From Desulfovibrionaceae bacterium (GTDB lineage: Bacteria > Desulfobacterota > Desulfovibrionia > Desulfovibrionales > Desulfovibrionaceae): 64,000 nucleotides of DNA. The DNA lies in the NCBI GenBank assembly GCA_015709205.1, contig JACCQO010000008.1:62001-126000 (forward strand), in the 5' to 3' direction. Positions 33,908 through 43,896 of this stretch are shown in pieces; the stretch's first letter is position 1, and each line of letters opens with the position of its first letter. The notes below the pieces were generated by a model. That model was not told where the DNA came from, searched no databases, and was given only the letters and a program-made list of their open reading frames with translations. The translations under genes and the position numbers were made by a program.

Positions 33908-34078
33908 ATTTTTGAGGCTGCCGCTTAACCCCCTGCCGCCCCCGAATGTCGTATATTCCATTCAACGAATCGCCCTGCCGGACGCGCAACTCCTCCGCGC
34001 GGCATCGGGCAACCCGCCGCCGGGCCGCTGTCCACGGGGGATCGGCGCGGAAATCCGCCAGGAAGACAAGGAGCATAT

Positions 34079-35263
34079 ATGAACAGGTTCTGGAAGCTGA
34101 CGATCATACTCGCCCTGGTCGCCCTGGGCATCGGGGCCAAGATGCGCTTCTTCCCGGCCCCCCAGGCGGTGAGCTACGTCACCGCCCCGGCCGTCACGGC
34201 CGACGTGCGCGAGTCCGTGCTGGCCACGGGCACCCTCAAGGCCTTCCAGCAGGTCAGCGTGGGCGCGCAGGTCTCCGGCCAGATCAAGTCCCTCAAGGTG
34301 GAGCTGGGCGATGCGGTCAGGAAGGGCGACCTCATCGCGGAGATCGACTCCCAGTCGCAGCGCAACGCCCTGCGCACGGCCGAGGCGCAGCTCAACAACG
34401 TCAAGGCCCAGCGCGCGGCCAAGATGGCCACCCTGAAGCAGGCCCAGTCGGAATTCGAGCGCCAGGAGGGCATGCTGCGCGCCAAGGCGACCTCCCGGCA
34501 GAACTACGAGGACGCCCTGGCCACGCTGACCGAGACCCAGGCGGACATCGCCGCCCTGGACGCCCAGATCGTGTCCGCGTCCATCACCGTGGACACGGCC
34601 CGGATCGACCTCGGCTACACCTCCATCGTCGCGCCCATGGACGGCGTGGTCGTGGCCGTGGTGGCCAAGGAGGGCCAGACCGTGAACGCCGCCCAGTCCA
34701 CGCCGACCATCGTCAAGCTGGCCCAACTCGACACCATGACCGTGAAGGCCGAGGTCTCCGAGGCCGACGTGGTCCACGTGCAACCCGGGCAGCGGGCCAC
34801 CTTCACCATCCTCGGCGAGCCGGACCACGAGTACGTGGCCACCCTGCGCTCCATCGAGCCCGCCCCCGACTCCATCACCGAGGACGACGACGCCACGACG
34901 AGTTCCTCCTCCGACGCCGTGGCCGTGTACTACAACGCCCTGCTGGACGTGCCCAACCCGGACCACAAGCTGCGCATCTCCATGACCGCCGAGGTGAGCA
35001 TCGTCCTGGCCGAGGCCAAGGGCGCGCTGGCCATCCCGGCGACGGCCCTGGATGCCGCGGGCGCCGGGGGCAACGCCACCGTGCGCGTGCTCGGCGACGA
35101 CGGCCGCCCCCAGGCGCGCACCGTGCGCACCGGCCTGAGCGACGGCGTGCACGTGCAGATCCTGGACGGGCTTGCGCCCGGCGAGCGCGTGATCCTGGGC
35201 GAGGCCGACGCCGACGCCGCCACGCAACAGGCCACCCGCCGCCGTCGGCCCATGGGGCTCTAG
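34079..35263 (+). CDS. macA: MacA-type periplasmic adaptor of ABC efflux pump
   Basis: 394 aa. One N-terminal membrane anchor ([16 protein letters not shown]), a lipoyl half [22 protein letters not shown], an alpha-hairpin (residues ~95-160), a second lipoyl half [27 protein letters not shown] and beta-barrel/MP domains. The acidic-serine run [12 protein letters not shown] in the barrel domain is unusual. It links the MacB-type ABC protein encoded next to the TolC-like channel at 37324. AAGGAG is 6 bases before the start. Confidence 0.88.
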   Translation: MNRFWKLTIILALVALGIGAKMRFFPAPQAVSYVTAPAVTADVRESVLATGTLKAFQQVSVGAQVSGQIKSLKVELGDAVRKGDLIAEIDSQSQRNALRTAEAQLNNVKAQRAAKMATLKQAQSEFERQEGMLRAKATSRQNYEDALATLTETQADIAALDAQIVSASITVDTARIDLGYTSIVAPMDGVVVAVVAKEGQTVNAAQSTPTIVKLAQLDTMTVKAEVSEADVVHVQPGQRATFTILGEPDHEYVATLRSIEPAPDSITEDDDATTSSSSDAVAVYYNALLDVPNPDHKLRISMTAEVSIVLAEAKGALAIPATALDAAGAGGNATVRVLGDDGRPQARTVRTGLSDGVHVQILDGLAPGERVILGEADADAATQQATRRRRPMGL

Positions 35264-35265
35264 CC

Positions 35266-37245
35266 ATGACGCTCCTGACCGTCGAACATCTCTGGAAGGA
35301 GTACCCCTCGGGCGAGGCCACCGTGCCGGTGCTCAAGGACGTGAACCTGTCCATCGGGGCCGGGGAGATGGTCGCCATCGTCGGGACCTCCGGCTCGGGC
35401 AAGTCCACGCTCATGAACATCCTCGGCTGCCTGGACCGGCCCACGCGCGGCACCTACCGGATCTCGGGCCGCGACGTGAGCGAACTGGCGGCCGACGAAC
35501 TGGCGCGGCTGCGGCGCGAACACTTCGGCTTCATCTTCCAGCGCTACCACCTGCTCGCCTCGCTCACGGCCCTGGGCAACGTGGAGATGCCCGCGGTCTA
35601 CGCGGGCGTGGGCCAGGCGGCCCGGCGCGAGCGCGCCGAGCGCCTCCTGGAGCGGCTCGGCCTGGCCGACCGCGCGCACCACAGGCCCGGCCAGCTCTCC
35701 GGCGGCCAGCAGCAGCGCGTGAGCATCTCGCGCGCGCTGATGAACGGCGGCCGGGTCATCCTGGCCGACGAGCCCACCGGCGCGCTGGACAGCGCCAGCG
35801 GCCGCGAGACCATGGAACTGCTCTCCGAGCTGAACGCCGAGGGCCACACCGTGCTCGTGGTCACGCACGACATGCAGGTGGCGGCCTACGCCCGGCGGAT
35901 CATCGAACTGCGCGACGGCGAGATCGTCGCCGACCGCGCCAACGCAGCCGCCGCGCACGGCGGACCGGGCGAAGACACCGCGCCCCGTCCCGCCGTGGGC
36001 GCGCCCGCCGGGCCCCGCGCACGGGCCGCGGGTCGCGGCCTGGCCTGGCTGGACAGCGCCCGCGAACTGCTGTCCATGGCGCTCACGGCCATGAACGCGC
36101 ACAAGTTGCGGACCTTCCTGACCATGCTCGGGATCATCATCGGCATCGCCTCGGTGGTCTCGGTGGTGGCCCTGGGCCAGGGCTCGCAGCAGCGCGTGCT
36201 CAAGGACATCAGCGCCATCGGCACCAACGTCATCGACGTATTCCCGGGCACGGGCTTCGGAGACCGGCGCTCGGGCCGGATCCACACCCTGGTCCCGGCC
36301 GACGCCCAGGCCCTGGCCCAACAGCCCTACGTGGACAGCGTGACCCCGAAGATCTCCACCACCGTGGACCTGCTCTACCGCAACGTGGACGTCTCGGCCT
36401 CGGTCAACGGCGTGGGCGACCGCTACTTCCGCGTCTACGGCTACGAGATCGAGCAGGGCCGCGCCTTCGACGCGGACATGGTCCGCAACATCGCGCAGAC
36501 GGCGGTGATCGACCAGAACACCCGCAAGCGCCTCTTCGGCGCCGCGGGCGATCCCATCGGCAAGGTCGTCATCCTGGGCACCGTGCCCTGCCGCATCATC
36601 GGCGTGACCAAGGAGAAGCAGACCTTCTTCGGCAACAGCGACGCCCTGAACATCTGGGTGCCTTACACCACGGTCATGCACCGCATGCTCGGCCAGCCCT
36701 ACCTGGCGGGCATCACCGTACGCGTGGCCGACGACGCCTCCATGCAGGCCGCCGAACAGGGCGTGAGCAAGCTCCTGGCCATGCGCCACAAGCGCACGGA
36801 CTTCTTCATCATGAACACCGACACGATCCGCAAGACCGTGGAGAGCACCACCCAGACCATGACCCTGCTGATCTCGGCCATCGCGGTCATCTCCCTGCTG
36901 GTCGGCGGCATCGGCGTGATGAACATCATGCTCGTGTCGGTCTCGGAGCGCACCGCCGAGATCGGCGTGCGCATGGCCGTGGGCGCGCGGCGCAGCGACA
37001 TCATGAGCCAGTTCCTCATCGAGGCCGTGCTCGTCTGCCTGCTGGGCGGCGCGCTGGGCATCGGCCTGGCCCTGGCCGTGGGCGTGGCCGTCTCCGAAAG
37101 CGGCAGCACCTTCACCATGGTCTATTCCACCACGTCCATGGTCCTGGCCTTCGCCTGCTCCACGCTCATCGGCGTGGTCTTCGGCTACCTGCCCGCGCGG
37201 GGCGCCGCGCGCCTGGACCCGGTCAACGCCCTTGTTCGCGAATAG
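35266..37245 (+). CDS. macB: MacB-type ABC transporter (ATPase fused to permease)
   Basis: 659 aa. ABC domain first: Walker A GTSGSGKS (40-47), signature LSGGQQQR, Walker [13 protein letters not shown]. After a Gly/Pro/Ala-rich linker come TM1 ([20 protein letters not shown]), a ~230-residue periplasmic MacB domain and three C-terminal helices including [29 protein letters not shown]. It uses ATP to drive export of macrolides, lipopeptides or toxins from periplasm through the outer channel. It starts 3 bases after the macA stop with no clear ribosome site, implying coupled translation. Confidence 0.9.
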   Translation: MTLLTVEHLWKEYPSGEATVPVLKDVNLSIGAGEMVAIVGTSGSGKSTLMNILGCLDRPTRGTYRISGRDVSELAADELARLRREHFGFIFQRYHLLASLTALGNVEMPAVYAGVGQAARRERAERLLERLGLADRAHHRPGQLSGGQQQRVSISRALMNGGRVILADEPTGALDSASGRETMELLSELNAEGHTVLVVTHDMQVAAYARRIIELRDGEIVADRANAAAAHGGPGEDTAPRPAVGAPAGPRARAAGRGLAWLDSARELLSMALTAMNAHKLRTFLTMLGIIIGIASVVSVVALGQGSQQRVLKDISAIGTNVIDVFPGTGFGDRRSGRIHTLVPADAQALAQQPYVDSVTPKISTTVDLLYRNVDVSASVNGVGDRYFRVYGYEIEQGRAFDADMVRNIAQTAVIDQNTRKRLFGAAGDPIGKVVILGTVPCRIIGVTKEKQTFFGNSDALNIWVPYTTVMHRMLGQPYLAGITVRVADDASMQAAEQGVSKLLAMRHKRTDFFIMNTDTIRKTVESTTQTMTLLISAIAVISLLVGGIGVMNIMLVSVSERTAEIGVRMAVGARRSDIMSQFLIEAVLVCLLGGALGIGLALAVGVAVSESGSTFTMVYSTTSMVLAFACSTLIGVVFGYLPARGAARLDPVNALVRE

Positions 37246-37323
37246 GCGATCCGCGCGAAGAAAAACCGGCGCATGAACGACGCCCCAGAACAACCGATTC
37301 GAAAACACGCAAGGAACGATTCC

Positions 37324-38772
37324 ATGCAGCGCATACTCCTGGCGGCCCTCGCCGCCCTGCTCCTCTCCGGCTGCTCCGGCCTGCTGCGCACGGACTACAA
37401 GCGGCCCGAACTGAACGTCCCGGCGCAGTGGTCCGTCACGGCCTCTAACGCCACGACCGCGAACGCCACGGCGGCCAACGCCGCGCGTGCGGGCGCGGGT
37501 CCGGCCGCGTGGCCCAAGGACTTCGGCGACCCCGAACTCGCCCGCCTCGTCGACCTGGCCCTGGAACGCAACAACGACCTGGCCGCCGCGGCCATCCGCG
37601 TGCGCCAGGCCCGCATCGCCGCAGGGCTGGCCCAGGACGACCTCCTGCCCGACCTTGCGGCCGGGCTGAGCACCAGCCACGAAAAGGACCTCAAGCACGG
37701 CGGCGACTGGGACAACGCCCACACCGCAAGCGCGAAGCTGAGCTACGAGGCCGACCTCTGGGGCAAGCTTTCGCGCACCTACGACGCGGCCCAGTGGGAG
37801 GCGGCCGCCACCGAGGAGGACCGCCAGGCCGCGGCCCTGTCCCTGGTGGGCTCGACCATGAAGTTCTACTGGCAGATCGCCTACTACAACGTCCGCCTGG
37901 ACTTGAGCGGCCGGAACATCGCGGCCTCGGAACAGACCCTGGACCTGGTGGCCGCGCAGGAGCGCTACGGCGCGGCCTCGGAACTGGAGGTCAACGAGGC
38001 GCGCCAGAACCTGATCAGCCTCAAGTCCGACCGCCAGGCCCTGCTCCAGAGCCGTCAGGAGGCCGTCAACGGCCTGACCGTGCTCTTCGACATGCCCCCG
38101 GGCAAGGTCATGGCGGACCCGCAGCAGCTGGCCGTGGCCACGCTGCCGACCATTCCCGCGGGGCTCCCCGCGGACCTGCTCGGCCGCCGCCCGGACCTGC
38201 GCGCCGCGGAAAAGCGCTTGCGCGAGCTGCTGGCCAACACCGACGCCGCGCGGGCCGGCTTCTTCCCGACCCTGGCCCTGACCGGAAGCCTGGGCAGTTC
38301 CAGCGCGGAGCTGGTGCACGTCCTGGAAAATCCCGTGGCCACCTTCACCTCCGCCGTGGCCCTGCCCTTCCTGAACTGGAACAACCTGCGCCTGAAGCAG
38401 AAGCAGGCCCAGGCCAAGTACGACGAGGCCGTGGTCAACTTCCGCCAGACCCTCTACGGGGCCATGCAGGAGGTCGCCAACGCGCTCTCCAACCGGCGGC
38501 TCCTGGCCGAGCAGGGCGGCCTGCTCGAAGAAAACCTGACGGCGGCCCGCGCCATCGAGGACACCTACGAGGTCCGCTACCGGACCGGGTACGGGACCAT
38601 GAAGGACTGGCTGGACGCCCAGAACACGCGGCGCACGGCCGAGCAGTCCCTGGCCACGAACCTCTACGACCGGCTGGTCAACTTCGTCACGCTCTACCAG
38701 GCCCTGGGCGGCGCGCCGCGCCTGCCGGAGACCGCCGGAGCCACCGAAGCGGGCGCGGCCGACGGCGCCTAG
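37324..38772 (+). CDS. TolC/NodT-type outer-membrane channel lipoprotein
   Basis: 482 aa. Lipobox with C17 (LLLSGCSG), NodT start LLRTDYKRPELNVPAQW, two OEP repeats with ADLLGRRPDLRAAEKRLRE in the middle and RYRTGYGTMKDWLDAQNTRRTAEQSL late. It completes the MacAB-type tripartite exporter. The ATG at 37324 has AAGGAA 7 bases upstream; an upstream in-frame ATG (37273) lacks one and would mask the signal peptide. A short Asn/Thr/Ala repeat stretch follows the lipidated N-terminus. It is the second complete outer channel in the window, beside the one at 14573. Confidence 0.9.
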   Translation: MQRILLAALAALLLSGCSGLLRTDYKRPELNVPAQWSVTASNATTANATAANAARAGAGPAAWPKDFGDPELARLVDLALERNNDLAAAAIRVRQARIAAGLAQDDLLPDLAAGLSTSHEKDLKHGGDWDNAHTASAKLSYEADLWGKLSRTYDAAQWEAAATEEDRQAAALSLVGSTMKFYWQIAYYNVRLDLSGRNIAASEQTLDLVAAQERYGAASELEVNEARQNLISLKSDRQALLQSRQEAVNGLTVLFDMPPGKVMADPQQLAVATLPTIPAGLPADLLGRRPDLRAAEKRLRELLANTDAARAGFFPTLALTGSLGSSSAELVHVLENPVATFTSAVALPFLNWNNLRLKQKQAQAKYDEAVVNFRQTLYGAMQEVANALSNRRLLAEQGGLLEENLTAARAIEDTYEVRYRTGYGTMKDWLDAQNTRRTAEQSLATNLYDRLVNFVTLYQALGGAPRLPETAGATEAGAADGA

Positions 38773-38943
38773 ACGGCGCGAAGACGGCGTCTGGGGCGAC
38801 GCGGAGACGGATCGCGGGCGTGGTCCCCCGCCGCCTTCCCGATCCGCGCGACGGCCCGCCTTCCAGGCCGCCCGGCCGCAACCGCGCCCCGTCCGCGTCC
38901 CTGCGCCCTCTCCCCTGCTTTTCCCGCCCCGTTCCAAGCCCAC

Positions 38944-38977
38944 AAAAAAAGCACCGCCCGCCGAATGGCGGGCGGTG
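38944..38977 (-). terminator. Terminator of the TRAP/AcnX/UxaA operon
   Basis: On the - strand CACCGCCCGCC pairs perfectly with GGCGGGCGGTG around ATTC, followed by GC and seven T. It also separates this operon from the convergent MacAB-type operon. Confidence 0.85.
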
Positions 38978-39065
38978 GTGAGACGCCGTTCCCGTACGGG
39001 CGAACGGCTACGGGGAGCATTGTTCTCACGGTCCGGGGCGAAGCCGTCCCCCGCCCCGGGACCGG

Positions 39066-40379
39066 TCACTCCATGAGGCTCGGCAACCAGGTGACGAGCC
39101 AGGGGAAGATCAGCAGCAGGATCGGGCACAGCGTGGACATGATCGCGAACGGGATGCAGCCCCGGTACATGTCGCCGATGGTCACCTCGGGCGGGGTGAT
39201 CGTCTTCAGATAGAAGACGGAGTAGGCGAAGGGCGGGGTCATGTTCGAGATCTGCAGCGTGGTGCAGAAGAGGATGCCGAAGTACAGCGGATCCACGCCG
39301 ATGTTGGTCAGGATCGGGCCGAAGATGGGCGCCAGGATGAAGATCAGGGCGATCCAGTCCATGACCATGCCGAGCAGCAGGACGATGAGCAGCATCATCA
39401 GCAGGGTGCCCGTGGGGCCGAGCTGCATGGCGGTCATGACGCTGCGCAGGGCCACGTTGCCCTTGAGGCAGATGAACACGCCCGTGAAGAGCTGGCCGGC
39501 CAGACAGATGAGCAGAATGGCGCTGGTGATCTTCAGGGTCGACTGCATGGCGCCGATGATGACTTCCCTCTTCAGCTTCCCGCGGATGACGATGAGCACG
39601 AAGGAGCCGAGCACGCCCATGGCGCCCGCCTCGGAGGGCGAGACGATGCCGAAGAACACCGAGCCGAGCACCGCCAGGATCAGGAAAATGGGCGGCAGCA
39701 GGGAGACCAGGGCGAGCCGGTAGAGCTGCGGGCCCCGGATGCGCTCCTTCTCGGAGACCGGCGGACCTTCTTCCGGATGCAGCCGGGTGCGCACGTAGAT
39801 GTAGATCATGTACAGCAGCCCGAGCAGGATGCCGGGGACGATGGCGCCCATGAAGAGCTTGGAGATGGAGACGCCCGCGGCGCAGCCGTAGAGGATGAGC
39901 ATGATGCTCGGGGGGATGGTCACGCCGAGGCCGCCGCCGACCATGATGCTGCCCGTGGCCAACCCCTTTTCGTAGCCGCGGGCGAGCATGGAGGGCAGGG
40001 CCAGCAGGCCGATGGTGATCACGCCCGCGCCCACGATGCCGGTGCAGGCGCCGAAGATGGTGGCCATGGCCACCGTGGCCAGGGCCAGGCCGCCCTTGAC
40101 CCCGCCGAGCAGGTGGTAGAAGGCCTCGTACAACGTGTCCGCGATGCCCGACCGTTCCATGAGCGCGCCCATGAAGATGAACAGCGGCGCGGCCACGAAG
40201 GAGTAGGAGGTCATCATCCCGAAGCCCTGCAGCGAGAACATGGGCAGCACGCTGGCGCCCTTGAAGGCCAGGCCGAACAGCAGGGGGATGGACGCCAGGG
40301 CGAAGGCCACCGGGATGCCGACGACGATGGATATGACGATCAGCACCAGCATGATGACGGAAAGGATTTCAGGACTCAT
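39066..40379 (-). CDS. TRAP transporter large permease (DctM)
   Basis: 437 aa with about 12 hydrophobic segments of the ion-transporter superfamily. Typical landmarks are YSFVAAPLFIFMGALMERSGIADTLYEAF, TGIVGAGVITIGLLALPSMLARGY and VSPSEAGAMGVLGSFVL. It moves the substrate delivered by the binding protein (gene 40965) into the cell using the Na+ or H+ gradient. The ATG overlaps the dctQ stop as ATGA. Last gene of the operon. Confidence 0.92.
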   Translation of the reverse strand: MSPEILSVIMLVLIVISIVVGIPVAFALASIPLLFGLAFKGASVLPMFSLQGFGMMTSYSFVAAPLFIFMGALMERSGIADTLYEAFYHLLGGVKGGLALATVAMATIFGACTGIVGAGVITIGLLALPSMLARGYEKGLATGSIMVGGGLGVTIPPSIMLILYGCAAGVSISKLFMGAIVPGILLGLLYMIYIYVRTRLHPEEGPPVSEKERIRGPQLYRLALVSLLPPIFLILAVLGSVFFGIVSPSEAGAMGVLGSFVLIVIRGKLKREVIIGAMQSTLKITSAILLICLAGQLFTGVFICLKGNVALRSVMTAMQLGPTGTLLMMLLIVLLLGMVMDWIALIFILAPIFGPILTNIGVDPLYFGILFCTTLQISNMTPPFAYSVFYLKTITPPEVTIGDMYRGCIPFAIMSTLCPILLLIFPWLVTWLPSLME

Positions 40380-40900
40380 TTCTCTGCCTCCCCGATGGTT
40401 TTCCGCGCCGAGGGGACCAGGAGGCGGATGAATTCGGCCACGCCCTGAATCGCGAGCAGAAGGAAGGCCAGGGGGAGCAGCCCCTTCCACCAGAAGATCA
40501 GTTCGCCCCACTGGCTGGTGTTGCTGATTTCCTCCGCGACCCACGAAAGATACGCCGCCTTGGTGCCGTACCAGATCATCGTGAAGGCCAGCGGGAAAAA
40601 GAAGACCACGTAGAAGAGGATGTCCAGGGCCTTGCGGACCTTGGCCGGAAAGAGGTTGTAGAGGACGTCCACCCGGATGTGCGCGTTTTCCTGGAGGATG
40701 TAGCCGCAGCCCAGCAGGAAGAAGGCCGAACACAGCATCATGGCCACGTCGAAGGCCCAGATCGTGGGGCTGTTGAACACATACCGGGAGATCACCTCGA
40801 AGATGACGACGCCGCTGAGCAGCAGGGACAGCCAGGGGAGTACCTTGCCGCTCCATTTCCCGATCGCGTCGATATAAGAAAGCAGTTTTTGCATACGCAT
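40376..40900 (-). CDS. TRAP transporter small permease (DctQ)
   Basis: 174 aa, four hydrophobic helices, with the DctQ features VVIFEVISRYVFNSP after TM1 and HIRVDVLYN following TM2. It is the obligate partner of DctM. GGAAGGG precedes the ATG. It is separated from the binding-protein gene by a strong hairpin (40914-40943). Confidence 0.9.
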   Translation of the reverse strand: MRMQKLLSYIDAIGKWSGKVLPWLSLLLSGVVIFEVISRYVFNSPTIWAFDVAMMLCSAFFLLGCGYILQENAHIRVDVLYNLFPAKVRKALDILFYVVFFFPLAFTMIWYGTKAAYLSWVAEEISNTSQWGELIFWWKGLLPLAFLLLAIQGVAEFIRLLVPSARKTIGEAEK

Positions 40901-40913
40901 GATCCCTTCCTGG

Positions 40914-40943
40914 GGCCGGGCCGGGACTTATCCCGGCCCGGCC
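40914..40943 (-). other. 13-bp hairpin between dctP and dctQ
   Basis: GGCCGGGCCGGGA (40914-40926) and TCCCGGCCCGGCC (40931-40943) form a perfect stem with a 4-base loop. No U-tract follows on the - transcript. It probably protects the upstream binding-protein message from 3' decay or limits read-through into the permease genes. Confidence 0.65.
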
Positions 40944-40964
40944 ACGTACAACAGATTGCCGGGT

Positions 40965-42080
40965 CTACGAGTTGCCCTTCACCAGTCCAAGGTGGTCGCC
41001 GGTCATGTCGAAGTAGTCGAGCCACTTGGCGTACGCACCGAAGTTCTTCTTGAACTCGGCCCAGGACGCCAGGATGCGGGCGAGGTCCTTGTCCGTCTTG
41101 GCCTTCTCGTAATAGTAGTCCGCGGAGGCCTCATCCACGGCCTTGGTCACCTCGGTGGGCAGCAGCAGCACTTCGCAGTGCTTCTCTTCCACGGCCTTCT
41201 TCAGGGTCAGGAAGTCCTGCTCGATGCCCCAGGTCAGGGAGCGCATGTAGGCGTCCCTGCTGGCGCGCTCGATGGCTTCCTGGATGTCCTTGGGCAGTTC
41301 GTTCCACAGGTCCAGGTTCACGCCCCACAGGTTCATGGGCGAGGTGGACTTGGAGGGGTGCATGTACAGGTACTTGGTGACGTCGCAGAACCCCAGGGGG
41401 TAGGTGCAGTTGATGGACGAGTACTCCATGGCGTCGATCACGCCGCGCTCCATGGCCGGAACCATCTCGCTGCCGGGCAGCACGACCACGGAAGCGCCCA
41501 TGCGGGTGAGCACCTCGCCGCGCACGCCGGCGGCGCGCATCTTCAGGCCGGTGAGGTCCTTGAGGGTGTTGATCTTCTTGTTGGAATAGAGCCAGATCTC
41601 CGTGGTGATGGCGATCATCGGCAGGGGATGGACGTGGTAGCGCTTCTCGAAGATCTCATCCATGAGCTGCTTGCCGCCGCCGTGGTAGTACCAGATGATC
41701 TGTTCGATGGGGCTCTGGGCGCCGGGGGCGTCACAGAACCACTGCGCGGCGTAGGCCTTGGGCTTGGCCACGCAGGGGCAGGCCTGCCCGAAGTCGATGA
41801 TGCCCTGGCCCGCGGCGTCGATGACCTGCATGGCGGGCACGATCTCGCCGGCCGAGTGGAAGTCGATCTTCACGCGGCCGTTGGTGTACTTCTCGATCAT
41901 GTAGCCGAAGTCCTCGCCGAGCTCGAAGAGCCGGTTGGCGCGGGCGCAGAAGGCCTGGCCGTTCCAGGTCCAGGTTTTCTCGCCGGCCGCCGCCTGCGGC
42001 ACGGCAAACGTGGTCAATAGCCCCATCGCCATGGCGCACAAGGCACAACCCAGCACGATACCCTTCATTCTCCTCTTCAC
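40965..42080 (-). CDS. TRAP solute-binding protein (DctP/TakP-like)
   Basis: 371 aa periplasmic protein. Signal peptide KGIVLGCALCAMAMGLLTTFAVPQAAAG. The mature part shows FHSAGEIVPAMQVIDAAGQGIIDFG, the ligand-arginine segment LTGLKMRAAGVRGEVLTRMG and VPAMERGVIDAMEYSS, resembling the TakP-type branch that binds keto or hydroxy carboxylates. The GTG at 42080 has GGAG 7 bases upstream; an ATG at 42068 with GAGGAG immediately before it is an alternative. Substrate unknown; the dehydratase genes upstream suggest a sugar acid, hydroxy acid or hydroxyproline-like compound. Confidence 0.9.
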   Translation of the reverse strand: MKRRMKGIVLGCALCAMAMGLLTTFAVPQAAAGEKTWTWNGQAFCARANRLFELGEDFGYMIEKYTNGRVKIDFHSAGEIVPAMQVIDAAGQGIIDFGQACPCVAKPKAYAAQWFCDAPGAQSPIEQIIWYYHGGGKQLMDEIFEKRYHVHPLPMIAITTEIWLYSNKKINTLKDLTGLKMRAAGVRGEVLTRMGASVVVLPGSEMVPAMERGVIDAMEYSSINCTYPLGFCDVTKYLYMHPSKSTSPMNLWGVNLDLWNELPKDIQEAIERASRDAYMRSLTWGIEQDFLTLKKAVEEKHCEVLLLPTEVTKAVDEASADYYYEKAKTDKDLARILASWAEFKKNFGAYAKWLDYFDMTGDHLGLVKGNS

Positions 42081-42103
42081 TGCGGTTCTCCTCCTCGGGG
42101 CAA

Positions 42104-42129
42104 CGCCTCCGCCCCGTTTTGCGGAGGCG
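42104..42129 (-). other. Hairpin between acnX small subunit and dctP
   Basis: CGCCTCCGC (42104-42112) pairs perfectly with GCGGAGGCG (42121-42129) across an 8-base loop; no U-tract on the - transcript. It marks an internal boundary of the operon. Confidence 0.55.
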
Positions 42130-42194
42130 GTTCCCCTTATTTTCGTTGTCGCGCGAAACCGCGCCTCACGTTCCTCTACCCGGTAGTGTTCTTG

Positions 42195-42596
42195 TTATGT
42201 GTCCTCTCCGACGGTGACCTCGTCGCCCACGATGCGCACGACCTGCCCGGTGGCGATGGACGCCACGGGGCTTTGGGCGAACCCGTCGAGCATGGGCACG
42301 TCCATGACCAGCGCGCATTCGCACAGCAGCGGATCGGCCTTGTCGCAGAGGATGGCCGCGGGGCCCACGCCCCGGTGCGCCGCCGCATAGGCGATGAACG
42401 GCGCGATGGTGCCGCCCTTGCCCGTGGGGCAGACGAGCACCTCGCCCGCGAGCACGTGGCCGTTGAGGGGATGGCCCTCCAGCACCAGCGCGCCCGTGTC
42501 GGGATCCAGCTCGCCGATGAAGGAGAAGGGCTGGTCCAGGACCACCGCGACTCCGCAGGCCTTGCCGCCGTTGATCACACGGCCTTTCAGCTTCAT
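42195..42596 (-). CDS. Aconitase X small (swivel, DUF126) subunit
   Basis: 133 aa with the AcnX swivel pattern: MKLKGRVINGGKACGVAVVLDQPFSFIGELDP, then VLVCPTGKGGTIAPFIAYAAAHRGVGPAAILCDKADPLLCECALVMDVPML. It pairs with the 42593-encoded large subunit. AAGGAGG lies 7 bases before ATG 42596; that ATG overlaps the large subunit's TGA. Separate-subunit AcnX enzymes include cis-3-hydroxy-L-proline dehydratases and archaeal phosphomevalonate dehydratase. Confidence 0.87.
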   Translation of the reverse strand: MKLKGRVINGGKACGVAVVLDQPFSFIGELDPDTGALVLEGHPLNGHVLAGEVLVCPTGKGGTIAPFIAYAAAHRGVGPAAILCDKADPLLCECALVMDVPMLDGFAQSPVASIATGQVVRIVGDEVTVGEDT

Positions 42597-43852
42597 GCCG
42601 CACCTCCTTGCCGCGCACCGCACACGGCGTCCACGCAGCGGTCCATGTCCTCCAGCAGCACCTTCACGCGCCCCTTGGTCAGCCGCACGATGTAGTGCGC
42701 GGCCTTGAAGGAGTTCGTGGCCACCACGCGCACGCCCTCAGGCAGGGGCGCATCCGGAATGGTGGCCATGCAGGAGCTGGCGAACACGCCGCCCGCCGCC
42801 TCGATGGGCGCGGCGTAGCCCATGTCCGTGACCAGGGGATGGAACTGGCGGGGCATGCCGATCCACAGCCGCTTGCCCGAGGCCAGACGGCGGCCGGAAA
42901 GCAGCCCGGCCAGCGTCTTGACCTCGTGCACGGTGCAGTGCGGACAGCCGAAGATCGCCAGGTCCGCCTTGGCCGAGCCATCGCCGACAAAGGCGGCCAG
43001 GCTGCGGCGGATGTCCTCCGGGCGCACCACGACCGTCTCCTGGGGCTCCCGGCCGCCCAGGGCGGCTTCCAGGGTGGGCGCTTCCGGAGTCACGCCGACC
43101 ACGTGGCACAGGCAGACGGCCCCGGACACCGGCAGCGGCGCAAGCAGGAGCTTGAGCCGGTCCAGATCGATGTCCGCGGGCACGCCTTCCATGACCACGT
43201 TGCGGCTGCCGGCGATGGCGCCCACGTGGTAGCCCACGGCTCCGAGCTGCGCGGGCGTCAGTTCGCCCACATCCACGCCCTCGAAGCGCACGAGCACCTC
43301 GCCGCGCCGGTTCTCGTCCAGGAACATCCCGTAGAGCGGGGCCCGGCCGGTGATCGCGGCGGCCAGAGTCATGACCGTTCCGTCGCGGTTGCAGCGCGCG
43401 CCCACGATGGAGTTCACCAGCAATTGCGCACCGCTGCCGATCCACGAGACGCACTCGCCCTTGCGCGGCAGGTTGCCCACGAGCATGGGCAGGCAGGTGA
43501 AGGTCTGCAGGAAGCCGCAGCGCCTGTAGTCCTGCAAACGCTCCTGGTGGCGCTCGAGTTCGGCCTCGCCGAACTCGGCGGGCAGGCCCATGGCGCGCCA
43601 GTTCACGGGGCTGAATGCGGCCATGCACGGGTGCAGCGTGGTGGGCGCGCCGAGATCGGCCACGCCCTCGGTGAGCTCGTGCAGCAGCTCGGGCGGCTCC
43701 TTGGGCATGGTGTGGGCGCTGGCCACGCGGACGAGCCGCTCGGCCCCCACGGCCTCGGCGAACTTCACGAGGATCTCCATGGCCCTGCGAACACCGGGGC
43801 CGCGTGCACCGTCGGCCATGGCCCGTTCTTCTTTCGTCAGTTGCAACGTCAT
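42593..43852 (-). CDS. Aconitase X catalytic subunit (DUF521)
   Basis: 419 aa. DUF521/AcnX features: LTKEERAMADGARGPGVRRAMEILVKFAEAVGAERLV at the start, CMAAFSPVNWRAMG, SIVGARCNRDGTVMTLAAAITGRAP and late IFGCPHCTVHEVKTLAGLLSGR and ASSCMATIPDAP, with cysteines that can hold an Fe-S cluster. It should dehydrate a hydroxylated acid or imino acid. AGGAG lies 7 bases before ATG 43852. Co-operonic with a UxaA-type dehydratase and a TRAP transporter, so two successive dehydrations of an imported compound are possible (inference). Confidence 0.87.
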   Translation of the reverse strand: MTLQLTKEERAMADGARGPGVRRAMEILVKFAEAVGAERLVRVASAHTMPKEPPELLHELTEGVADLGAPTTLHPCMAAFSPVNWRAMGLPAEFGEAELERHQERLQDYRRCGFLQTFTCLPMLVGNLPRKGECVSWIGSGAQLLVNSIVGARCNRDGTVMTLAAAITGRAPLYGMFLDENRRGEVLVRFEGVDVGELTPAQLGAVGYHVGAIAGSRNVVMEGVPADIDLDRLKLLLAPLPVSGAVCLCHVVGVTPEAPTLEAALGGREPQETVVVRPEDIRRSLAAFVGDGSAKADLAIFGCPHCTVHEVKTLAGLLSGRRLASGKRLWIGMPRQFHPLVTDMGYAAPIEAAGGVFASSCMATIPDAPLPEGVRVVATNSFKAAHYIVRLTKGRVKVLLEDMDRCVDAVCGARQGGAA

Positions 43853-43896
43853 TTCACGTCTCCTGTTCCGCCCGCGCCGGTCGCACCGGCGGGCGG

